The notes under the pieces were generated by a model. It made no database searches. It had not been told where the DNA came from and saw only the letters and a program-made list of their open reading frames with translations. From Blastocatellia bacterium (GTDB taxonomy: Bacteria; Acidobacteriota; Blastocatellia; Chloracidobacteriales; JADJPF01), in NCBI GenBank assembly GCA_016789295.1, contig JAEUQL010000090.1:1-10729 (forward strand): DNA of 10,729 nucleotides, in the 5' to 3' direction. This document shows, piece after piece, positions 4,978 to 10,729 of this stretch (position 1 is the stretch's first letter; each line of letters starts with the position of its first letter). Made by a program: the position numbers and the translations under genes.

Positions 4978-7251
4978 GTGGAGCGTTTTCCTGTACTTGT
5001 TTGGGAAGATTTTCAAGGCAATTTTACAGCTAGCCTTCTTGACACAGAAAATAGCATTGCAGCTTATGCAGCAACGGCTGATGAAGCCCTCCTGCAGCTC
5101 AAAGATTACATATCTTGGCTCTATGACAAGAACCCATGGCAGATTCTACCCGATCTTTCCAACCCTAAAATGCTCACTTTCAGAGTAGACATACGGCCAG
5201 AGTACAGAGTTAGTAACAATGATGGTGAAGATCGTATCTACCCTTGTGAGCAGACTTTTCCTTTTCACGTAGTAGCAGTTTATGGTCAACAAGAGTCAGG
5301 TAACTTTCTTGCTATTCTCCCAACTCTTAACATACATTTTTACTACTATGAAGAGAGTGCTATAAAAGGGCTTGTCACACACTACACTGAGGAGAATTTG
5401 AAAGGTTTGACACCTCGTGAAGTTGCAAGGCTTCTGCCTCCCAAGAAAGTTTTTCTAGAAGAGCTGACGGTAAATATCTCCTCAAAAAACCGAGACCACA
5501 AATCAACATCACAGATAGAGATCGTTGCAGAAGTAGCCGAACCTATAGGCGAAAAGTCTCTACTCAAGCGTTATGGTAAAGCTTGGGAGAGAGAGCCTGA
5601 AGTTGCAGACCTTGTTGAAAGGATCAAGAAAGAGAAGCCAAACATAATTATCCTGGGAGAGCCTGGATCGGGTAAATCTACTCTACTGGCAGATGCTGTT
5701 AGGCAAATAGAAAAGAGACGAGACGAGAACGACGACGATGAGAATAGGTTTGAGCACAAGTTCTGGCTCAGTAGTAGCGCAAGGTTGATTTCGGGAATGA
5801 AGTACCTTGGTCAATGGGAAGAAAGATGCGAGCAGGTGATTGCTGAACTTGCAAATATTGATGGCTATCTTTGTATCGAAAACTTACTCGATCTAATAAA
5901 AGTTGGAGGAAGCAGCTCCCAAGACAGCTTAGCTATGTTTTTCATACCATACTTGAAAAGAAGGGAGCTTCGCTTGATAGCAGAAGCTACACCATCCGAA
6001 TTAGATGCTTGCCGACGGCTACTTCCAGGATTTGCAGATCTGTTTCAGATAATCAAACTTCAAGAGTTTACTCGTGACAAAGCTGTCACAGTTCTGGATC
6101 GCACGGCCAACTCTTTAAAGCATAGTTTTTCGGTTGAAGTAGACCCAAAGCTCCCTGATATGGTCTACAGACTCTTCAAACGTTTTGCCCCTTATCAGTC
6201 GTTTCCTGGCAAGTCTGTAGAGTTTGTCCGAGGACTTTTTGACAAACTTACTGTTAGCAAAAATAGTCTTCTTGGCAATAAAGATGTAATTAACCAGTTT
6301 ATTCAACAGACAGGTCTATCAGAACTCTTTCTAGTTGATGAACTCCCTTTACATCCTGACAATGTACTCAACTATTTTAGAAGTCAGGTAATTGGTCAAG
6401 AAGAAGCTTGTCAAATAGCTACCAACCTTGTTACTACCTTCAAGGCAGGGCTAAATGATCCTAACCGTCCAATAGGTGTTTTTCTCTTCTGTGGTCCAAC
6501 AGGTGTTGGAAAAACAGAACTTGCAAAGGCTATTTCACGCTTCTTTTTTGGCCATAATCAGAAAAGTAAAGATGAAAGGTTTATTCGACTTGATATGAGC
6601 GAATATTCTGGCTTTTTTGCAGCAGAAAGATTTTTGGGGGATAAAGAACCTAGCGAATGGATCAAAAAAGTTCGCCATCAACCTTTTGTAGTAATACTCT
6701 TAGATGAGATAGAAAAAGCATCCCCAGAAGTATTTGATGCTATGCTCAGTCTCTTTGATGAAGGTCGAATCACAGATAAATACGGGCGTGTCACCTATTT
6801 TCGAAGTGCCGTCATCATAATGACTTCTAACATTGGTGCTGACAAGCTCGACCTTATAGGGTTTGGTAAAACCCCACCACCTTCTTACACATCTGAAGCC
6901 ATGTCATTTTTTCGGCCAGAGTTCTATAACCGCATAGATACAGTAGTACGCTTCAACCCTCTAAATCAACAAATGATCTTGGAGATTACAGAGAAAGAAC
7001 TTGCACAAGTTGCTAAAAGAGAGGCTTTTAGTAAAACTGGTGTTAAGCTATTTTGGACTAAAGACCTCGTCTTGCAGGTTGCCAAAGAGGGATTTGATCC
7101 AAGATATGGCGCACGACCACTACAAAGAACTATAGAATCCCTCGTCGTTGCCCCACTCGCACATCAATTGTTAATAGAACCTTTGACAGGCAAAAAGAGC
7201 GTTGAAATCTCTCTCGACAATAATAAAAAACTTTTGTCTCACTTTACATAA
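4978..7251 (+). CDS. Double-AAA+ Clp/Hsp100-like ATPase with HicB-like N-terminal region
   Basis: A 757-residue cytoplasmic-type protein with no signal peptide or membrane segment. Residues 4-50 (FPVLVWEDFQGNFTASL, then ATADEALLQL) resemble a HicB-like partial RNase H fold, and residues 96-145 repeat the pattern with a GNFLAILP core. AAA-1 spans about 200-420: Walker A GEPGSGKS (227-234) and pore loop KYLG (275-278) are intact. Its Walker B is degenerate (CIEN, 299-302) and GFADLFQ (351-357) stands where the arginine finger is expected. AAA-2 spans about 465-757: Walker A GPTGVGKT (506-513), Walker B VVILLDE (571-577), sensor 1 N618, arginine finger R652 and sensor 2 GARPL (711-715) are all present. 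The segment between SEY (541-543) and Walker B is about seven residues shorter than in ClpA/ClpB and lacks GYVG. An IGF tripeptide (627-629) sits where ClpA/ClpC carry the ClpP-binding loop. There is no ClpB/ClpC middle domain. It may remodel or deliver specific proteins; the substrate is unknown. Confidence 0.87.
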   Translation: MERFPVLVWEDFQGNFTASLLDTENSIAAYAATADEALLQLKDYISWLYDKNPWQILPDLSNPKMLTFRVDIRPEYRVSNNDGEDRIYPCEQTFPFHVVAVYGQQESGNFLAILPTLNIHFYYYEESAIKGLVTHYTEENLKGLTPREVARLLPPKKVFLEELTVNISSKNRDHKSTSQIEIVAEVAEPIGEKSLLKRYGKAWEREPEVADLVERIKKEKPNIIILGEPGSGKSTLLADAVRQIEKRRDENDDDENRFEHKFWLSSSARLISGMKYLGQWEERCEQVIAELANIDGYLCIENLLDLIKVGGSSSQDSLAMFFIPYLKRRELRLIAEATPSELDACRRLLPGFADLFQIIKLQEFTRDKAVTVLDRTANSLKHSFSVEVDPKLPDMVYRLFKRFAPYQSFPGKSVEFVRGLFDKLTVSKNSLLGNKDVINQFIQQTGLSELFLVDELPLHPDNVLNYFRSQVIGQEEACQIATNLVTTFKAGLNDPNRPIGVFLFCGPTGVGKTELAKAISRFFFGHNQKSKDERFIRLDMSEYSGFFAAERFLGDKEPSEWIKKVRHQPFVVILLDEIEKASPEVFDAMLSLFDEGRITDKYGRVTYFRSAVIIMTSNIGADKLDLIGFGKTPPPSYTSEAMSFFRPEFYNRIDTVVRFNPLNQQMILEITEKELAQVAKREAFSKTGVKLFWTKDLVLQVAKEGFDPRYGARPLQRTIESLVVAPLAHQLLIEPLTGKKSVEISLDNNKKLLSHFT

Positions 7252-7313
7252 CAGAAACCTCTAAAAACTGCCCTCTTTTGTAAACCACCTGGCTAGAATA
7301 TCGTGCTGCTTGC

Positions 7314-7343
7314 TTGACAGCTTGCTCTGTAAATACTTACTAT
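7314..7343 (+). promoter_or_regulatory. Probable sigma70-type promoter of the TetR-exporter operon
   Basis: A perfect TTGACA (7314-7319) is followed 18 nt later by TACTAT (7338-7343, four of six matches); an overlapping TATAAA at 7341 is a better -10 but is too far away (21 nt). Transcription would start near 7350, just at the operator-like repeats. The -35 box is embedded between two copies of GCTTGCT (7308-7314 and 7320-7326). Confidence 0.5.
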
Positions 7344-7350
7344 AAACCTT

Positions 7351-7383
7351 CGTTTCAAACGACTGTTTTAATCATCTGTTTTA
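7351..7383. repeat. Operator-like repeats in front of the TetR gene
   Basis: An 11-bp palindrome CGTTTCAAACG (7351-7361) is followed by two copies of CTGTTTTA (7363-7370 and 7376-7383) spaced 13 nt apart. They lie between the likely transcription start and the coding region, where a TetR autoregulator would bind. The link to this regulator is inference. Confidence 0.45.
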
Positions 7384-7423
7384 TAGAAAGGTTAAGGTTG
7401 TGGTCTTCACAAAAGGCGAAGAG

Positions 7424-8083
7424 ATGTTGAAGGCAAGTCCCGAACAGAGGCCAGACGCAAGAGCACGTCTGCTAGCGGCAGCCGAAAGGATGTTTGCAGA
7501 ACAAGGATTGGCATCGACCAGTGTTCGTGACCTAGCACGAGAAGCAGATGTCAACATTGCAGCCGTAAACTACTATTTTGGAAATAAAGAGAATCTCTAC
7601 ATCGAGACTCTGCGACACTCCTTCTCTTCTGCACGTGAAGTACTCCCAAAATTTGAATCTATTTTGGAGCAAGCAAAAGAGAAAGCAACTTCTGAAGCTG
7701 CCCTTGATGGTATAAGACTTTATATAGAAGAGTTCCTAAGTAACCTCTTTGCTGCTACCCAACAGAGTAAACACGTTGTATTGATGGCGCGAGAGTTGAG
7801 CAGTCCAACACCTGCGCTAGATGTTATTGTGGAAGAGTTTATTCTGCCCAAACAACGTGTCCTTCTACTGCTGATACAGCAAGCAAGACCCGATATCAAA
7901 GATCCTAGAGATCTGCAGTTTTATGCAAGCAGCATCATAGCTCAGTGCCTCCACCATTGTATGACATTGCCTGTAGTTCTCAGGCTACACAAACGAAAAA
8001 AAGTAACCCCTGATTTTGTGCACCAGATATCAACACACATTGCAAATTTTTCAATTGCTGCTCTCAGAGGAGGCACACAATAA
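7424..8083 (+). CDS. TetR-family transcriptional regulator, CecR-like
   Basis: From ATG at 7424 the product has 219 residues. A GTG at 7400 would add eight; the ATG is preferred because AAAAGG lies 7 nt upstream. The N-terminal helix-turn-helix is clear: ARLLAAAERMFAEQG (13-27), then STSVRDLAREADVNIAAVNYY (31-51) and FGNKENLY (52-59). The NIAAVNYYFGNKENLY stretch and the length recall E. coli CecR (YbiH), which controls an HlyD-plus-ABC efflux operon. The ligand-binding half (about 70-219) is helical and includes RELSSPTPALDVIVEEF, like the SREQLSPT segment of CecR. The gene starts the operon and lies 25 nt before the permease, so it probably represses its own exporter until a small molecule binds. 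The inducer is unknown. Confidence 0.9.
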   Translation: MLKASPEQRPDARARLLAAAERMFAEQGLASTSVRDLAREADVNIAAVNYYFGNKENLYIETLRHSFSSAREVLPKFESILEQAKEKATSEAALDGIRLYIEEFLSNLFAATQQSKHVVLMARELSSPTPALDVIVEEFILPKQRVLLLLIQQARPDIKDPRDLQFYASSIIAQCLHHCMTLPVVLRLHKRKKVTPDFVHQISTHIANFSIAALRGGTQ

Positions 8084-8108
8084 TCTACTGTTTTGAAAGG
8101 ATTATCGA

Positions 8109-9236
8109 ATGCTTCGCATAGCTTTCCAGATGCTAGTTGGTGACAGAGCTAAGTATCTCACACTCATAAGTGGCCTATCTTTTGTTACCTTGCTTTTTGT
8201 GCAGCAAGGATCTGTCTTCTGTGGGCTAATGCTTCGTACAGCAAAGCCTGTAGAAGCAATAGGTGCACCAATATGGGTGTGTGACCCTACTCTTCAAGCA
8301 ATAGATGATTTTAAGCCACTACTTGACACGGATCTGACAAGGATTCGTAGTGTAGATGGTGTTAGATGGGCAGTCCCACTCTTTATGCGTCAAGTACAGG
8401 TGAGGCTCAACGATGGGAAGTTTCAAACCGTGCGCCTCATAGGACTCGACAACGCAAGCCTTGTAGGACGACCCAGTCAAATGCTTTCTGGAAACACCGA
8501 GTCACTTCTACTACCTGACTCTGTAGTTATAGGAAAAGCAGAAATGGAACGCCTTAACAACCCAAAGGTTGATGATACATTTGAGATAAACGATAAATTA
8601 GCTCGTGTAGTAGGTATTGCAGATGTTCCTCGCGACTTCCTATCCAATCCTTATGTCTATACCACTTATGATCGAGCACTACAGTACTCTCCTCGTCAAC
8701 GCAAACAGATGAGTTATGTTTTAGTTGCGCCACAACCTGGACTTTCCTCGCAACAAGTAGTTGAAAACATCAAGAAAACTACTGGCCTGTCTGCCTATAC
8801 TGCCGATGATCTACGCTGGTTGACCATCTGGTACTTTATGAGAAATACGGGTATTCCGATAAATATTGGAATATCTCTGCTGCTAGTTTTTGTAGTTGGT
8901 ATGGCAATAGCTGGACAGACTTTTTATGCATTTGCTCTGCAGAATGAGAGATATTTTGGTGCTCTTAAAGCTATGGGAACAGGCAATTTTACTCTTGTCA
9001 GAATGATTATGTTTCAGAGTCTCTTTGTTGGAGTTGTCGGCTATGGAATAGGTGCAGGAGCGGCCTGTTTTATTGGCTGGATGGGAAGCGGTGGAAGAGA
9101 AAAACTGGCTTTTTTCACACCTGAACAACTTCTATTCATCAGCTTTGGTGTCACTATTGTTATATGTCTACTATCCAGTCTTGTTAGTATACAACGAGTC
9201 ATTAGGCTTGAACCTGCAGTAGTCTTCAGAGGTTAG
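8109..9236 (+). CDS. ABC exporter permease, DevC/FtsX-like
   Basis: The 375-residue inner-membrane protein has the MacB/FtsX-fold layout. One hydrophobic helix lies near the N-terminus (about 17-40). A large soluble, probably periplasmic domain follows (about 45-245), then three helices (about 253-277, 298-323, 340-362). The ALKAMGTGNFTLVRMIM segment (285-301) is the coupling-helix region typical of FtsX permeases, and the end RLEPAVVFRG is a usual DevC/MacB-type close. It pairs with the ATPase 15 nt downstream and the membrane fusion protein after it. That set matches DevBCA-type exporters, which drive glycolipid or hydrophobic-compound export through TolC. ATG follows AAAGGATTATCGA. LolC/E is less likely because no lipoprotein-sorting partner set is present; the cargo is unknown. 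Confidence 0.87.
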   Translation: MLRIAFQMLVGDRAKYLTLISGLSFVTLLFVQQGSVFCGLMLRTAKPVEAIGAPIWVCDPTLQAIDDFKPLLDTDLTRIRSVDGVRWAVPLFMRQVQVRLNDGKFQTVRLIGLDNASLVGRPSQMLSGNTESLLLPDSVVIGKAEMERLNNPKVDDTFEINDKLARVVGIADVPRDFLSNPYVYTTYDRALQYSPRQRKQMSYVLVAPQPGLSSQQVVENIKKTTGLSAYTADDLRWLTIWYFMRNTGIPINIGISLLLVFVVGMAIAGQTFYAFALQNERYFGALKAMGTGNFTLVRMIMFQSLFVGVVGYGIGAGAACFIGWMGSGGREKLAFFTPEQLLFISFGVTIVICLLSSLVSIQRVIRLEPAVVFRG

Positions 9237-9251
9237 AAAGGATAAGACGAA

Positions 9252-9956
9252 ATGGAACACGAGATTGCTGCAAAACTCGTAGATGTAGATAAAAATTTTG
9301 GCCTTGGTAATACTTTTGTCAAAGTTCTCAAAAAAGTTAATCTTGAGATTCACTCTGGTGAACTAACATTACTCGTAGGCCCATCTGGCTGTGGCAAGAC
9401 TACCCTACTCAGCGTCCTTGCAGGTATTTTAGACACTACAGATGGTGAAGTTAACGTCTTTGGCACCAGAGTTGACAAGCTTAGTCAGGCGAAAAAGACT
9501 AGCTTCAGGCGTAAAAATATTGGCTTTATATTTCAACAATTCAACCTTCTTCCAACACTGACGGCTGCCGACAATGTAGCCATTCCCCTTCTCATAAGCA
9601 AAGTACCTTACAGAGAAGCTCTAAAGAAAGCTAAATATTATCTTGAAGTCGTTGGTTTAGGTGACAGAGTTACTTTCTATCCAACACAACTTTCTGGTGG
9701 GCAGCAACAGCGCGTTGCCATTGCAAGAGCTTTGGTTGCAGAACCGAAGTTGATTGTTTGTGACGAACCTACAGCCAGTCTTGATGGAGAAACTGGCAAA
9801 ATCGTTATGGAAATGTTTCGCCAAACTGCGCTGAAAAGAGATAGAGCCATAGTGGTAGTTACCCATGACAACAGAATTTTTGAGTATGGTGATCGTATAG
9901 CAGAGATGTTAGACGGACGCATTGTCTCAATACACGAAAACAAAAATCATAAATAG
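9252..9956 (+). CDS. ABC exporter ATP-binding protein, DevA/MacB/LolD-type
   Basis: The 234-residue cytoplasmic subunit has all ABC motifs: Walker A GPSGCGKTT (43-51), Q-loop FQQFNLLPTLTAADNV (94-109), signature LSGGQQQR (147-154), Walker B LIVCDEPT (167-174), D-loop SLD (176-178) and switch H205 in VTHD. The FQQFNLLPTLTAADNV wording and short length place it in the MacB/LolD/DevA group that works with FtsX-fold permeases. It should hydrolyse ATP to power the neighbouring permease. AAGGA lies about 9 nt before its ATG, and the gene follows the permease by 15 nt. All catalytic residues are present, so it should be active. Confidence 0.93.
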   Translation: MEHEIAAKLVDVDKNFGLGNTFVKVLKKVNLEIHSGELTLLVGPSGCGKTTLLSVLAGILDTTDGEVNVFGTRVDKLSQAKKTSFRRKNIGFIFQQFNLLPTLTAADNVAIPLLISKVPYREALKKAKYYLEVVGLGDRVTFYPTQLSGGQQQRVAIARALVAEPKLIVCDEPTASLDGETGKIVMEMFRQTALKRDRAIVVVTHDNRIFEYGDRIAEMLDGRIVSIHENKNHK

Positions 9957-9966
9957 AGGTGTGAGC

Positions 9967-10729
9967 GTGAAAAAGTATCTTTCTATACTGTTAGCAATTA
10001 TTGGTATCGCTTTTGCTATTTACTGGGTCAAGATCTCAGCTCGTAAACCTTCACCTGCACCACCACTCAACGAACCTGCACGAAACACCTTTGAAAAGAC
10101 TATTGCAGGTGCAGGTCTTATTGAAGCAGCCGGTCGCAATATTAGCATTGCTCCGCCAATTCCTGGTCAAGTAGCCGACATATATATCAAAGAAAATGAC
10201 TTGGTGAAAAAAGGTGACAGGCTCTACAGAATAGATGACTCTGAGCAGAGAGCAAGAATAGCAACCGCAGAAGCAGAGATTGCTCGCGCAGAAGCAGCTA
10301 TTGCAACTGCACAGACCGACATAGCCAATCAGACAGCAGCAGAGATGAGTGCTGTAGCAAATGTTGAGCAGTTGAAAGCACTACTGGCCGACGCTGAGCA
10401 GATAGTTGAAAGTAATGAAAAGGTGTATAAAGATGGTGTCCTTCCATACATCACCTACAGTTCCAGTGTGAAAGCACGAGATGCGGCTAGAGCCAGAGTA
10501 CAGCAAGCCGAAGCACAGGTTATACAGACAAGATCTCAGATGGAGAGTGTAAAAGCCAGACTTCGAGAAGCCGAAACCAACCTTGTACTACTTAAAGCTA
10601 GGAGACAGGAGCTTCTTGTTACACTTGACCGTCTGGTAGTTCATGCTCCGCAAGATGGACGTGTCCTCCAGCTCAACATACGCACAGGTGAGTTTGTACA
10701 GTCTAGCCCTACACTCACCCCCTTACTCT
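9967..10729 (+). CDS. HlyD/DevB-like membrane fusion protein (3' truncated by window)
   Basis: The frame runs off the right edge after 254 codons with no stop. The start is GTG at 9967, which has AGAGG 7 nt upstream; a GTG at 9961 is too close to that site. Residues 5-23 form a membrane anchor (LSILLAIIGIAFAIYWV), then a Pro-rich periplasmic linker. The first lipoyl half is about 58-90 (IAPPIPGQVADIYIKENDLV and KKGDRLYRID). A long Ala/Glu-rich coiled-coil hairpin covers about 92-222, and the second lipoyl half begins at VVHAPQDGRVLQLNIRTGE (224-242). This is the periplasmic adaptor that would link the permease to an outer-membrane TolC-type channel. The beta-barrel and membrane-proximal domains lie beyond the window. 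Confidence 0.92.
   Translation, partial: MKKYLSILLAIIGIAFAIYWVKISARKPSPAPPLNEPARNTFEKTIAGAGLIEAAGRNISIAPPIPGQVADIYIKENDLVKKGDRLYRIDDSEQRARIATAEAEIARAEAAIATAQTDIANQTAAEMSAVANVEQLKALLADAEQIVESNEKVYKDGVLPYITYSSSVKARDAARARVQQAEAQVIQTRSQMESVKARLREAETNLVLLKARRQELLVTLDRLVVHAPQDGRVLQLNIRTGEFVQSSPTLTPLL

Noticed and set aside
4978..5130. HicA/HicB toxin-antitoxin system
   Set aside because: The HicB-like region is fused to a large ATPase, and no HicA-like double-stranded RNA-binding toxin is encoded nearby.
4978..7251. Type VI secretion ClpV or the ClpB disaggregase
   Set aside because: No secretion genes surround it, the middle coiled-coil domain is absent, the N-terminal domain differs, and AAA-2 lacks GYVG.
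8109..9956. LolCDE lipoprotein-release system
   Set aside because: There is only one permease, and the next gene is an HlyD-type adaptor, which fits a DevBCA/MacAB-like exporter better.
1..10729. CRISPR arrays, tRNA/rRNA genes, insertion sequences, prophage or attachment sites
   Set aside because: No regularly spaced repeats, cloverleaf-like segments, transposase/integrase motifs or flanking repeat pairs were seen on either strand.

Overview
The window looks like a chromosomal segment of a Gram-negative, AT-rich bacterium, most likely an Acidobacteriota member (Blastocatellia-like). The clues are the C-terminal half of an Oar-like TonB-dependent receptor of the type greatly expanded in that phylum, a Kdo-pathway enzyme (so an LPS outer membrane), and a small zinc-ribbon membrane protein. 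The lineage call is inference from protein style, not a computed placement.

Left part (1-2420, plus strand): the 3' end of an outer-membrane receptor closes with a strong intrinsic terminator. A two-gene unit follows: a zinc-ribbon protein with two membrane segments, then a stand-alone Smr-domain protein. It ends at a hairpin shared with the convergent unit.

Middle-left (2418-3879, minus strand): arabinose-5-phosphate isomerase (KdsD type, SIS plus two CBS domains) is followed, one base after its stop codon, by a small protein with an S24/LexA-like fold. That protein lacks the serine and lysine of the protease. Divergent from kdsD is a nucleotide-sugar epimerase whose leader holds a perfect 9-bp inverted repeat.

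Centre (4009-7251, plus strand): the UDP-sugar 4-epimerase is followed after 12 nt by the most unusual gene of the window, a 757-residue double-AAA+ Clp/Hsp100-like ATPase. In place of the usual Clp N-domain it carries about 190 residues with one or two HicB-like modules. Its first AAA ring has a degenerate Walker B and no visible arginine finger. Its second ring looks ATPase-competent and keeps an IGF tripeptide at the ClpP-docking position, but lacks the GYVG pore loop.

Right part (7314-10729, plus strand): a CecR-like TetR regulator with a plausible promoter and operator-like repeats heads a tight operon encoding a DevC-type FtsX-fold permease, a DevA/LolD-type ATPase and a DevB/HlyD-type membrane fusion protein cut by the window end. 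Together these form a TetR-controlled tripartite ABC exporter. A TolC-like partner is expected outside the window but is not seen here. No tRNA, rRNA, CRISPR array, transposase or integrase was recognised, and no gene-free stretch exceeds 300 bases; the longest gaps are about 130-180 nt.
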